From assembly GCA_021824575.1 (NCBI GenBank), contig JAKAKJ010000072.1:1-64000 (forward strand): a stretch of DNA of 64,000 nucleotides. The letters run 5' to 3'. The position numbers and the translations under genes were made by a program. The notes under the pieces are model-generated. The model did no database searches. It was not told the DNA's origin and saw nothing but the letters and a program-made list of their open reading frames with translations. This DNA comes from Chloroflexota bacterium. GTDB taxonomy: Bacteria > Chloroflexota > Anaerolineae > Anaerolineales > Villigracilaceae. Each line of letters opens with the position of its first letter. Positions within the stretch are counted from its first letter, which is position 1. Positions 8,412-16,471 of this stretch are shown here, one piece after another.

Positions 8412-9428
8412 GTGAATCGAAGGACAATTTACTTTACCGCCCCGGGCCAGGTGGAACTCCGCGAGGAGTCTCTGCCGTCTCTCGGCGCGGACGAAGTCCT
8501 GATCGAGACGATTTGCTCCGCGATCAGCGCGGGGACCGAGATGCTGATCTATCAGGGCCGCTTCCCGCGCGACGTTGAAACGGATTCCGCTATCTCAACC
8601 TTGCGCGGCGGCTTCAAGTATCCGCTGGCATATGGTTATGCCGCTGTCGGCAAAGTGGTGGATGTCGGAAAAACCATTGATAATAGTTGGAAAGATAAAC
8701 TGATTTTTTCTTTTCAACCACATACATCACATTTCATCACAACTCCCGATTGCCTTTTTCCAATTCCAGATTCTCTTTCATGTGAATCGGCATGTTTTCT
8801 TCCCAACATGGAAACGGCTGTCAATTTGCTTCAAGATGCCGCGCCGATGCTTGGCGAACGCGTCATGGTTTTCGGTCAGGGCATGATCGGGCTTTTGACA
8901 ACTGCCCTGCTTCGCGAGTTCCCGCTCGAAGTGCTCGTCACCGCGGATTGTTATGAACTTCGTCGCAAAGCTTCACTGGCGCTTGGTGTGTCCAATTCAA
9001 TTGATCCCGCGTCAAGAGACTTTCGCAATCAAGCCAGCGCGTATTTGAAAACCGGCGCAGACCTGATCTTTGAGCTTTCCGGCTCTCCGTCCGCGTTGGA
9101 CGATGCTATTGCCATCACAACGTTCAGCGGACGAATCGTCATCGGCTCATGGTACGGCGAAAAACGCACAGTACTTAATTTGGGCGGCGCATTCCATCGT
9201 TCGCGAATCAGATTGATCTCATCGCAAGTCAGCACCATCGCGCCGGAATTGTCTGGCCGTTGGGACAAAGCTCGCAGATTCGATGTTGCCTGGAACGCAC
9301 TCAAACGAATCAAACCGGAGAAATGGATTACGCATCGCTTTACGCCCGAAATGGCCAGCGAGGCATACAACCTGTTAAATACAAATCCGCAAGAGACAAT
9401 GCAGGTTTTGCTAAATTTTAACCCATGA
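8412..9428 (+). CDS. medium-chain dehydrogenase/reductase (zinc-free type)
   Basis: 338 aa starting with GTG. The GroES-like N-terminal domain holds YGYAAVGKVVDVG; the Rossmann domain has VFGQGMIGLLTTALL. A proton-relay/zinc Cys-His pair of classical alcohol dehydrogenases is not present, so a zinc-independent oxidoreductase is likely. The last codons overlap the ComB-like gene (ATG at 9425). This is the first gene of an operon with a ComB-like phosphatase, a pterin-synthase-like protein and a glycosyltransferase, which hints at a small-molecule biosynthetic pathway; the substrate is unknown. Confidence 0.8.
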   Translation: MNRRTIYFTAPGQVELREESLPSLGADEVLIETICSAISAGTEMLIYQGRFPRDVETDSAISTLRGGFKYPLAYGYAAVGKVVDVGKTIDNSWKDKLIFSFQPHTSHFITTPDCLFPIPDSLSCESACFLPNMETAVNLLQDAAPMLGERVMVFGQGMIGLLTTALLREFPLEVLVTADCYELRRKASLALGVSNSIDPASRDFRNQASAYLKTGADLIFELSGSPSALDDAIAITTFSGRIVIGSWYGEKRTVLNLGGAFHRSRIRLISSQVSTIAPELSGRWDKARRFDVAWNALKRIKPEKWITHRFTPEMASEAYNLLNTNPQETMQVLLNFNP

Positions 9429-10111
9429 ATTTCTGCTATTGCGATCTTGAAACTTGCCACGAAGCAACTGGGATGGTTGTGGCAATTGACGTCATCCGCG
9501 CATTTACAAATGCCGCATTCATTTTTTCACGCGGCGCAAAACAAATATATCCCGTAAGCACGGTGGACGAAGCATTGAAACTCAAAGCGCAAATTCCAAA
9601 CTCACTGGCTTGCGGTGAAGTGGGCGGTTTGCCACCAGATGGCTTTGATTTTGGAAATTCTCCCGCTCAAACAAAAGTCCTAGATTTGAGCGACAGAATA
9701 ATTATCCAACGCACCGGCGCGGGGACGCAAGGTATTGTTCGCAGCGTAAATGCAGAAGTCATGATTGCGGCAAGTTTTGTTGTTGCAAATGCCACCGTGA
9801 AATGTATTCAGAACTACGCACCGAAGTCCGTCACTTTTGTAATAACAGGCAAAACAGAAGATGGAAGAGGCGATGAAGACTTTGCATGTGCTAATTATCT
9901 CGAGTCCTTGCTTAAAGGTCAGAGGCCCAACCCTGCTTCCTACATCGAGCGTGTGTTTAAATCCTTGGATGCCTCGATGCACCTCGACCCAAACCAGCCT
10001 GCCTTTCCACGATCCGATCTTGATCTTTGCACGCAGATTGATGCTTTTGACTTTGTCATGGCCGTCACCAAAGAAAACGGATATCAAGTCATGCGCGCTA
10101 TGAAATTGTGA
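9425..10111 (+). CDS. 2-phosphosulfolactate phosphatase family protein (ComB-like)
   Basis: 228 aa, usual for the family. Typical blocks are VVAIDVIRAFTNAAFIFSRG near the N terminus, LACGEVGGLPPDGFDFGNSP, and IIQRTGAGTQGI, where most homologues read TTNGT. The true ComB hydrolyses phosphosulfolactate in coenzyme M synthesis with Mg2+; no other coenzyme M gene is seen here, so the substrate is probably another phosphorylated small molecule. It overlaps the dehydrogenase gene upstream, and the next gene's AGGAGG site begins at its stop codon. Confidence 0.8.
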   Translation: MNFCYCDLETCHEATGMVVAIDVIRAFTNAAFIFSRGAKQIYPVSTVDEALKLKAQIPNSLACGEVGGLPPDGFDFGNSPAQTKVLDLSDRIIIQRTGAGTQGIVRSVNAEVMIAASFVVANATVKCIQNYAPKSVTFVITGKTEDGRGDEDFACANYLESLLKGQRPNPASYIERVFKSLDASMHLDPNQPAFPRSDLDLCTQIDAFDFVMAVTKENGYQVMRAMKL

Positions 10112-10125
10112 GGAGGAAGAAGGAA

Positions 10126-10512
10126 ATGTACACTCTTGCTGTCCGCCGCGATTTTATCGCCCGCCATTTTTTGATCGGCGGAAATTGGGGACCTGAAAAT
10201 CTTCCCAACTCGCATCATTATGTGCTCGAGCTTCAACTCGAAGGGAAAGAACTTGACCAGCATGGTTATCTCGTTGACATTGTGGATGTCGAAAAACATT
10301 TGGACGAAGTCATTCATCATTACAAAGAAAACATGTTGAATGAATTAGAGGAGTTCAAAGGTTTGAATCCGTCTCTCGAACATTTCGCACGCATATTAGC
10401 AATATCGTTGAGCGAGCGCATCAAAGCCAAAAACATTTCAATCTTGCGTGTGATCGTGTGGGAAAACGATTCCGCGTGGGCGGCTTATTCGGTTCAAAGG
10501 TTGGAAGGTTAG
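10126..10512 (+). CDS. 6-pyruvoyl/6-carboxytetrahydropterin synthase family protein (QueD-like)
   Basis: 128 aa from ATG 10126, preferred over GTG 10108 because AGGAGG (10111-10116) precedes it. The T-fold shows DFIARHFLI, a NSHHYVLELQLEG block with the paired His that bind zinc, DQHGYLVDIVDVEKHLDEV (the usual D-x-x-G-M-V-x-D-F), and LEHFARILA. The family makes pterin or 7-deazaguanine precursors. The normal first zinc-site region (AAH) reads ARH, and a catalytic Cys is not evident, so activity may differ from QueD. The last codons lie in a micro-repeat. Confidence 0.78.
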   Translation: MYTLAVRRDFIARHFLIGGNWGPENLPNSHHYVLELQLEGKELDQHGYLVDIVDVEKHLDEVIHHYKENMLNELEEFKGLNPSLEHFARILAISLSERIKAKNISILRVIVWENDSAWAAYSVQRLEG

Positions 10513-10563
10513 CAGGTTGTCGAGTTAACGTGCAAACTTTCCAACCTTCAAACTTTTCAACTC
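10492..10563. repeat. intergenic micro-repeat (ggttggaaggtt / aaccttcaaactttt)
   Basis: ggttggaaggttagcagg and its rough complement ctttccaaccttcaaac flank a short centre. The left part encodes the end of the pterin-synthase-like protein; the right part reaches to 2 bases before the glycosyltransferase ATG. Similar stretches occur at 39222-39298 and 45424-45476. Confidence 0.55.
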
Positions 10564-10564
10564 G

Positions 10565-11620
10565 ATGAAAATCGGCTTGATTATTTACGGCTCATTGGAA
10601 ACGATGAGCGGCGGTTATCTCTATGATCGCAAATTAGTCGAAAATCTTCGCAGTCAGGGCGATACAGTTGAAATTATTTCTTTGCCCTGGCGAAATTACT
10701 TTTCCCATCTCACCGACAATTTTCATTTCCGGCTTCCTCGAGGCTTCGATATTTTGATCGAAGATGAACTTAACCATCCGTCATTGCTGGCTGCCCATTC
10801 GCAGCCGTATCCCTGTCCAGTTATTAGCATAGTTCATAATCTGCGATCCTCTGAAAAAAGACCGGAATGGCAAAACATTTTTTATCGAACCATTGAGAGG
10901 CGTTATCTCAGAACCATAGACGGCTTTATTTTTAATTCACCGACTACGCGCAGCGCGGTTTCGACATTGATCGGCGATAGCGTACCTTACGTCATTGCCG
11001 CGCCCGGCGGCGACCGCCTCGGCACGTTGACCCCGGAGCGGATTCGCACACGAGCAGCCGAATCTGGACCTTTGCGTTTGCTGTTCCTCGCCAACGTCAC
11101 GCCGCTCAAAGGATTGGATGTGTTGTTGAAAGCGATTTGCGATTGCCATTTAACGGTCAGTGTTGATGTGGTTGGTTCGCTCACGGTCAATTCAAAATAT
11201 GCAAAAGAAATGCAACGATTTGTTATGGTCAATGGTCTACAATCCACCGTCCACTTTCACGGTATTTTAGATGGCACCGCGCTCGTCGAAAAACTTCAAC
11301 AAACGCAGGTCTTGGTTATTCCATCTTTCTATGAAGGATTTGGAATTGCCTATCTCGAAGGGATGGCTTTCGGTTTACCTGCTGTTGGCACAACCGCGGG
11401 CGCGATTCCCCGGCTTATAACAGACGGCGAAAATGGATTTCTAATCGCTCCCGGCGATTCGGAAATCCTGGCGAAACGTTTGCATCAACTTGCATCAGAC
11501 CGCGGATTGTTGACACAGCTCTCGCTCAACGCGCGCGAACGATTCGATGAATTCGCAACGTGGGAAAAATCAGCAGAGTCGATTCGTAATTTTTTACTGC
11601 AAATGATCAAAGAAAAGTAA
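10565..11620 (+). CDS. glycosyltransferase family 4
   Basis: 351 aa. GT-B fold retaining glycosyltransferase using a nucleotide-activated sugar. N-terminal domain begins MKIGLIIYGSLETMSGGYLYD; the C-terminal nucleotide-sugar domain contains LLFLANVTPLKGLDVLLKA and the E-x7-E element within PSFYEGFGIAYLEGMAFGLP. No membrane segment is visible. It is the last gene of the dehydrogenase/ComB/pterin-synthase operon and converges with the DUF92 gene, overlapping it by 14 bases. Given its partners, a pterin glycoside or another soluble metabolite is a possible acceptor, but this is inference. Confidence 0.87.
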   Translation: MKIGLIIYGSLETMSGGYLYDRKLVENLRSQGDTVEIISLPWRNYFSHLTDNFHFRLPRGFDILIEDELNHPSLLAAHSQPYPCPVISIVHNLRSSEKRPEWQNIFYRTIERRYLRTIDGFIFNSPTTRSAVSTLIGDSVPYVIAAPGGDRLGTLTPERIRTRAAESGPLRLLFLANVTPLKGLDVLLKAICDCHLTVSVDVVGSLTVNSKYAKEMQRFVMVNGLQSTVHFHGILDGTALVEKLQQTQVLVIPSFYEGFGIAYLEGMAFGLPAVGTTAGAIPRLITDGENGFLIAPGDSEILAKRLHQLASDRGLLTQLSLNARERFDEFATWEKSAESIRNFLLQMIKEK

Positions 11621-12413
11621 ACGACAACAACAACGCAGCCAGCGCGCCAAACGCCCCGCACGCAAAATTGACCCAGTCATTATCAAGCCATTTCCAGCCG
11701 CGGATACGGACTGTTTCTGTCCCGCATGTGTGAAGCGGATGTTTTTCCGTCTCCTTTTTATCAGTCGGGCAATAATACATGGCTTGAACGGTCGCGCCTA
11801 CCAATGAGTCAAATAATGAACCAAATAGGCCTGTCATTGTGACAAGAATAAATACCGGAAAGAAGAAAGAAGGAAGGGGAGAAAGCCACGCGGCCAGCAC
11901 GGCGATAACGGCAGAACCCAACAGCGCCGCGCCCGTTCCAAATAATGAGACTCCGCCCGAAGTCCCTTTTTCGACGCGCTTACGCAAATCCGTAATCGCG
12001 CGCGGCAGAGTCGGATTCAGCACGCCGAGTTCGGTCGCCCATGTGTCAGCGTTGACCGAGGCCAGAGCAGCCGCGAAGCCGATCCAGGTCCAGGAAGATG
12101 CGGGAAAGATCGCGTGCAGCAAGACAAAAGCAGTTGCGACTCCGCCGTTTCCAAAAACTTGAGCCGCGTCCCGTTCGCTGCCCTTGGAAAATTTTTCGTT
12201 CAAACCGCGTTTGCGATTTTTGAAAGAGCGGGTCAAAATCGAAGATGAAATAAAGAAAGCAAGCAGCAAAACAGCCCATTGCCACCCACCCAGTCCAAAA
12301 ACAACTGTCCCCACAAACGCTGCGGCCATCGCGCCATTTCCGCTTAAGCTATGAACACGATATGCGGCATACGCAACAATGACTGCAAGAACGAGACCGA
12401 TTAATAATTGCAT
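11607..12413 (-). CDS. DUF92 family membrane protein
   Basis: 268 aa integral membrane protein. Family-typical segments are VHSLSGNGAMAAAFVGTVVF near the N terminus, VFGNGGVATAFVLLHA, VNADTWATELGVL and GLFGSLFDSLVGATVQAMYY. Six to seven hydrophobic stretches are present. Some plant and archaeal relatives have been linked to phytyl-phosphate kinase/prenol metabolism (VTE5/VTE6-like); the bacterial role is not established. The start lies 3 bases after the stop of the gene at 12417, so the two are co-transcribed. Confidence 0.82.
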   Translation of the reverse strand: MQLLIGLVLAVIVAYAAYRVHSLSGNGAMAAAFVGTVVFGLGGWQWAVLLLAFFISSSILTRSFKNRKRGLNEKFSKGSERDAAQVFGNGGVATAFVLLHAIFPASSWTWIGFAAALASVNADTWATELGVLNPTLPRAITDLRKRVEKGTSGGVSLFGTGAALLGSAVIAVLAAWLSPLPSFFFPVFILVTMTGLFGSLFDSLVGATVQAMYYCPTDKKETEKHPLHTCGTETVRIRGWKWLDNDWVNFACGAFGALAALLLSFTFL

Positions 12414-12416
12414 GAA

Positions 12417-13322
12417 TTAAACCGGCGTAGTGATAATAAATAAAACAGCAATCAAAAAGAGAAGACTTGCCAGCGCACCTGAAATCCACAAAAGAATTGA
12501 CAGCACGCGTTGTTTCGGCCAACGGTAAAAATACAGCCCAGCCGCCCACCCAGCCAGCGCGAGGAAGGTGCTGATAAGCGGAAGGATGATCAGTTGAACG
12601 GATGGAACCGCATCCGGTGTTCTATCGGGGCGAAGGCCGAGGGCCACGCGCGGAAACGTGGGGATCAGCAAACTAACCCACGCGAACAAACCAATGTTCA
12701 AAAACAAAGCCATCAGCCAGAGATAACGCGTCAGGCCGGATGTCCACGCCTGGGTGACAACCGATGATGGATAGACTGATTTCGGTTCCGCGGGCGTCAG
12801 GCTTCCCAGTTCGATGGCGCGCGCAAATGTCTGTGAAAAATCTGCGGGACGCGCGGGAGAGATCGCATACACGCGTTTGGCCGTCGCAACGAGCAAAAGA
12901 TTCCTCCGGTCGCTGGCCATGAATTCAACAATGCCCAAATCGGGATGCCGGTTCAGTCCCAGGATCGCTCCGGTCATTGGCATTGGCGGCAATCGAAGCG
13001 GATGGGTTAGATCGCCCACAGGCCGCACCCATTCGATATCGGTGAGCGGAATGTCTTCGTCGCGCAAGCCCCAGCGCAATTCGAGGCTGTCGCGGTCGAG
13101 AATGTATTCGGCGCGCGCAAGCGCATACGCGCGATATCCAAAAAACGGGGCCGGGGCAAATGCAATCAGGCCAATCAATAAATAAATAACAAAATTCGGA
13201 CCGACATCGGCACGAATAAGTTGATAAAATCCCCAGCCAGAAATGGCAAGGAAAATAACAACCAAGGCTCCGTGAAGCAGGAGTCCGTTTCGTTTTGAAG
13301 GAGGAAAAAGACCAGTTTTCAT
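12417..13322 (-). CDS. membrane protein with PH-like (bPH) region
   Basis: 301 aa from ATG 13322 (MKTGLFPPSKRN); a longer frame from 13349 would be encoded by repeat DNA and is disfavoured. Two N-terminal helices (residues about 17-35 and 43-62) are followed by a soluble part with YILDRDSLELRWGLRDEDIPL, typical of bacterial PH domains that follow membrane anchors. Three more helices lie in the C-terminal half, at LWLMALFLNIGLFAWVSLL and toward the end. Function unknown; it precedes DUF92 in one transcript. Confidence 0.6.
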   Translation of the reverse strand: MKTGLFPPSKRNGLLLHGALVVIFLAISGWGFYQLIRADVGPNFVIYLLIGLIAFAPAPFFGYRAYALARAEYILDRDSLELRWGLRDEDIPLTDIEWVRPVGDLTHPLRLPPMPMTGAILGLNRHPDLGIVEFMASDRRNLLLVATAKRVYAISPARPADFSQTFARAIELGSLTPAEPKSVYPSSVVTQAWTSGLTRYLWLMALFLNIGLFAWVSLLIPTFPRVALGLRPDRTPDAVPSVQLIILPLISTFLALAGWAAGLYFYRWPKQRVLSILLWISGALASLLFLIAVLFIITTPV

Positions 13323-13375
13323 TCTTGAATCAACCGCAAAGAATGCCAAGAGCGCAAAGATAGACTTTTTAAATC
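13323..13375. repeat. intergenic repeat related to that at 5574-5643
   Basis: accgcaaagaatgccaagag and gcgcaaagat match the 'cgcaaag / gaagacaccaag' style of 5574-5643. It forms the upstream edge of the PH-like gene. Confidence 0.45.
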
Positions 13376-13393
13376 CTTTGCGGGCCTAGCAGT

Positions 13394-14572
13394 TCAATTA
13401 TTTCTACTTAACTCCTCGCGTATCGTTTTGCAAACTTCATCAACCTGCTCTTCAGCCATCACACCTGAGAATGGAAGCGCAAGTCCGCGTTTGCCTAAAT
13501 CTTCGGTCAGGGGGAAATCGCCTTCGCGATAACCAAAACGTTCCGCCATATATGGCTGCAAATGGATCGGCAGAAAATATGGCCGCACCGGAATGCCGCG
13601 TTTATCCAGACGTTTCGCCAGCGCATCGCGGTCAATCTTTGCGTCGAAACGGACAACATACACAAACCACGACATGCGCGTCGTGAACGGTTCGATCGCG
13701 GGTGGCTCGACGCCGGGGATTTCACTTAATCGTTCCGTGTACCAATTCGCAACCTGATCACGCTTATCCAACAACTCATCCAGCCGCGTCATCTGAATCG
13801 TGCCCAACGCAGCAGACATCTCGTCAAGCCGATAGTTGTATCCAAGATACGTGTGCTGCAGCCACGTGTCGCCAGGCGCGCGTCCCTGGTTGCGAAGTGC
13901 GCGCATCATGTCCGCGGCCTTGTCATCGCTCGTGACGACCACGCCGCCTTCGCCGGTCGTGATTTGTTTATTTGGATAAAACGCAAACACTGCGTAATCG
14001 CCGAACGTGCCCGCGGGTTTACCTTTATATTCAGCACCGAGCGCCTCGCACGAATCTTCGATCATTTTGATTTTGTAATCGTCGGCGACTTTGCGAATCG
14101 GATCGAGATCCGCGGGTTGACCGAAAACATCCACCGGAAGGATCGCTTTCAACGTGCGCTTCGTCCCGGACCTTTTGCGGGGCAGCCACTTCTCGGCTTT
14201 TTTCCCGCCCTCGACCAAATCCCGCGCCGCGTCCGCGACGAGTCCCGGATCAATGTTTCCCGTCTTCGGATTTACATCCACAAAAACCGGGACAGCATTT
14301 TCATACAACATCACGTTCGTTGATGCGACAAATGAAAACGGCGTGGTGATAACCAAATCGCCTTCACCGATTCCCGCCGCGCGGACGCAAAGATGCAGGC
14401 CCGTTGTTCCAGACGAAACGCCAACCGCGCGTTTTGCTCCGGTTAGATCACAAAATGATTTTTCAAAATCCAGGATCCAATGGCCCATGCTCAAGATGGG
14501 CGTGTTGAGGACGTTTTGAACTGCCTGACGTTCTGCATCGGTCAGGTCAGGAGAGGACATTGTGATTTGCAT
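13394..14572 (-). CDS. DegT/DnrJ/EryC1/StrS family aminotransferase
   Basis: 392 aa PLP enzyme of the sugar-aminotransferase family. The N-terminal SMGHWILDFEKSF and GVSSGTTGLHLCVRAAGI bind phosphate and PLP; the aldimine Lys is in AFYPNKQITTGEGG; the substrate region YLGYNYRLDEMSAALG is intact. Such enzymes install amino groups on nucleotide-linked keto sugars used in surface polysaccharides. A GGGA lies 7 bases before the ATG. The gene ends a run of minus-strand genes, with the ProRS relative 15 bases upstream. No neighbouring sugar-nucleotide gene reveals its substrate. Confidence 0.9.
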   Translation of the reverse strand: MQITMSSPDLTDAERQAVQNVLNTPILSMGHWILDFEKSFCDLTGAKRAVGVSSGTTGLHLCVRAAGIGEGDLVITTPFSFVASTNVMLYENAVPVFVDVNPKTGNIDPGLVADAARDLVEGGKKAEKWLPRKRSGTKRTLKAILPVDVFGQPADLDPIRKVADDYKIKMIEDSCEALGAEYKGKPAGTFGDYAVFAFYPNKQITTGEGGVVVTSDDKAADMMRALRNQGRAPGDTWLQHTYLGYNYRLDEMSAALGTIQMTRLDELLDKRDQVANWYTERLSEIPGVEPPAIEPFTTRMSWFVYVVRFDAKIDRDALAKRLDKRGIPVRPYFLPIHLQPYMAERFGYREGDFPLTEDLGKRGLALPFSGVMAEEQVDEVCKTIREELSRNN

Positions 14573-14587
14573 TTTTATTCCCGTGGT

Positions 14588-15817
14588 CTAAATGACTTCA
14601 TTAGTCAACAAATCCCACAAGCCTGCCTCACTTGTTAGACAGGTCAGACTTGCAAGACTAATCAGACGATTTTCTTTTTCTTTGCGCGGCTTCAATTCTA
14701 CCATTTCATCTTTGAGATTCTTCTCCCCCACCGTCATGCGGACGGGACATCCGATCAAATCCGCGTCATTGAATTTGACTCCGGCGCGCTCATCACGGTC
14801 ATCGAACAAAACCGAGATGCCGGCTTCCTGCAAGGATTGATGAAACTCTTCCGCTTTTAGGCGGGTATCCATTTCTTTGCCAGGAACATGCATGAGATAA
14901 ACATCAAACGGCGCGGCAGATTTTGGAAGAGTCAAACCCTTGTCATCGTGATGGGATTCAGCCAAAGCAAGCAAAATGTTTTCAAAATAAAATTCGTTTT
15001 GCTCGCGAATCGGCTCGACAGCCAAAACAGACAAAGGCTTGCCACAATTTGGACACGCGTCTCCTGCCTTTACTTGAACCAAATCGTCAACAATTTCGGC
15101 TGAATAATCCCGACCATAGTTTGTGTTTTTCAAATGATGGCCAAGTTCGTTCGCTCCAGCTACAAGATTGCCAGATTGTGGAATCAAATCATCCACAAGG
15201 ATCAACGCATTCTTTAATCCAATCGGCGAGGCGTAGCCTGCGGCCGCGCCCGATTTTGTAATTTCCTCTGCGGTCGCCGGACGAACGTCACCAGCCAACT
15301 TTTTCAATTTTGCTTCGCTCAATTGCATGTCGCCGCGCACAACGGCGAAGATGAATTGATTGTCAGAAAGCCGCGTAAACATCAGCGCTTTGGCAGTTTT
15401 CTCTTTTGGAACGCCGAGAAAATTTGCGAGTGACTCAATCGTGTTGCAATCTGGCGTTAAAACTTTTTCGAGCGGGAGTTGTTCTTCAGACGAAAAGACT
15501 TTTTTTCGGAAGCGCGCAATTTCTACGCGGTCCGTATAACCACAGGTGGAACAATGAGCGGCTTCCATCGAGCCAAATTTGATTGGAAAGAAGACTTCGT
15601 TGTCATTTCCGATCGCCGCAAGATCAATCGTCTTGAAAAACGAATCGCCTAACTTGCTTTGCAAGTCATGCAAATGTTTGATAGCGTATTCGCCAAGCAA
15701 CGTCAACACATTTTCGCGCGTGAGGTATCCAGCGCGGACAAGAAATGCAAAACCGTCCGTTCGTGCATTGGACGGGGCTTGCCGTTGTGTCTCAATGTGA
15801 AGTTCGCGGAATCTCAT
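14588..15817 (-). CDS. prolyl-tRNA synthetase relative lacking the catalytic core
   Basis: 409 aa from ATG 15817. The first 30 residues (MRFRELHIETQRQAP, FAFLVRAGYL) resemble the start of bacterial ProRS, but the class II motif 1-2 region is replaced by about 60 unrelated residues. The YbaK-type editing domain follows (about residues 135-290) with FLGVPKEKTAKALMF, retaining the Lys needed for deacylation in ProRS, and VVRGDMQLSEAKLKKLAG. Motif 3 is absent: after ACPNCGKP comes EQNEFYFENILLALAESHHDD. The anticodon-binding domain is intact (FDVYLMHVPGKE, VLFDDRDERAGVKFNDADLI). It probably cannot activate proline; trans-editing of misacylated tRNA is the best guess. Confidence 0.7.
   Translation of the reverse strand: MRFRELHIETQRQAPSNARTDGFAFLVRAGYLTRENVLTLLGEYAIKHLHDLQSKLGDSFFKTIDLAAIGNDNEVFFPIKFGSMEAAHCSTCGYTDRVEIARFRKKVFSSEEQLPLEKVLTPDCNTIESLANFLGVPKEKTAKALMFTRLSDNQFIFAVVRGDMQLSEAKLKKLAGDVRPATAEEITKSGAAAGYASPIGLKNALILVDDLIPQSGNLVAGANELGHHLKNTNYGRDYSAEIVDDLVQVKAGDACPNCGKPLSVLAVEPIREQNEFYFENILLALAESHHDDKGLTLPKSAAPFDVYLMHVPGKEMDTRLKAEEFHQSLQEAGISVLFDDRDERAGVKFNDADLIGCPVRMTVGEKNLKDEMVELKPRKEKENRLISLASLTCLTSEAGLWDLLTNEVI
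14604..14672. repeat. micro-repeat at the 3' end of the ProRS-like gene
   Basis: gcctcacttgttagacaggt and cagacttgcaagactaatca are tandem variants of a cagacttgt unit. They encode the final residues (SLASLTCLTSEAGL) of the ProRS-like protein, which do not match the usual ProRS C terminus. Confidence 0.5.
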
Positions 15818-15821
15818 TTCA

Positions 15822-15857
15822 TAAAAAGACCCCAAAGTCTCGAAGACTTTTGGGGCC
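15822..15857 (-). terminator. Rho-independent terminator of the bactofilin gene
   Basis: On the minus strand CCCCAAAAGTCT pairs with AGACTTTGGGG (one-base bulge, 3-base loop) and is followed by TCTTTTTAT. It lies 12 bases after the bactofilin stop and only 4 bases before the start codon of the ProRS-like gene, so it could also attenuate that gene. Confidence 0.85.
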
Positions 15858-15869
15858 TGCTCCAAAAAG

Positions 15870-16394
15870 TCAATTTGCCGTTTTCTTTTTTCTGGCGATG
15901 GTCGAGGAACCATCCGGTTTCGACGCGGGAGGCGGAACAGGGATCGGTGTCTGCGCGATGATCTCGGCCTGGGTGGCCTCCGAAGGCGTAACATCGGGAG
16001 CCGGCTCGAGTTCCAGATCAACCGTTTCTTCCATCCGGATTTGGCCGCGCAGGAACGCGCCTTCATCCGTCACAAAAGCGGTGGTAACCACGTCGCCCCA
16101 CACACGTCCGCTGGCGCGGATTTCCAGTTTTTGAGTCGTGATGTTACCGCGCACCGCGCCCGCTACGATGACGGCATTGGCGCGCACGTTTTGACAAGTT
16201 ACGCGTCCGGTCTCGCCAACAACCAGCATTCCGCGCAAAGCAATCTCACCCTCGAACGCGCCTTCGATTCGCACACCGCCCGAACCATTAATCGAACCAT
16301 GCCAGATCACGCCCGGCCCGAGCACGGACGTGATGCGCTCGACAGCCTGAACTTGTTGTGAAGTTTCTGTTGGAGAAGTACTACGTTTAAACAT
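15870..16394 (-). CDS. bactofilin (polymer-forming cytoskeletal protein)
   Basis: 174 aa. The central part, about residues 20-125, is a series of short beta-helix turns: SVLGPGVIWHGSINGSGGV, RIEGAFEGEIALRGMLVVG, VIVAGAVRGNITTQKLEI, GRVWGDVVTTAFVTDEGAFL. Bactofilins polymerise without nucleotide into filaments that anchor cell-wall or polarity factors. The Pro/Thr-rich tail after residue 130 is disordered, as usual. A TAAAAT hexamer lies 9 bases upstream of the ATG on the minus strand, so the leader would be very short. It stands between two terminators, so it is a single-gene transcript. Confidence 0.9.
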   Translation of the reverse strand: MFKRSTSPTETSQQVQAVERITSVLGPGVIWHGSINGSGGVRIEGAFEGEIALRGMLVVGETGRVTCQNVRANAVIVAGAVRGNITTQKLEIRASGRVWGDVVTTAFVTDEGAFLRGQIRMEETVDLELEPAPDVTPSEATQAEIIAQTPIPVPPPASKPDGSSTIARKKKTAN

Positions 16395-16413
16395 ACAAAG
16401 CTAATTTTACCGT

Positions 16414-16453
16414 AAAAAGAAAAGGACGCTGAACGGAGACCGTTCAGCGTCCA
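16414..16453 (-). terminator. Rho-independent terminator after fabI
   Basis: Perfect 13-bp stem GGACGCTGAACGG (16425-16437) with CCGTTCAGCGTCC (16441-16453), 3-base loop, followed on the minus strand by TTTTCTTTTT. Confidence 0.93.
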
Positions 16454-16471
16454 CTGATCACCGATGACTAA

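Noticed and set aside
15818-16066. N-terminal extension of the ProRS-like frame into the bactofilin gene
   Set aside because: The extra 83 residues are Arg-rich and out of frame within a conserved bactofilin and through its terminator; translation from ATG 15817 gives a ProRS-like start.
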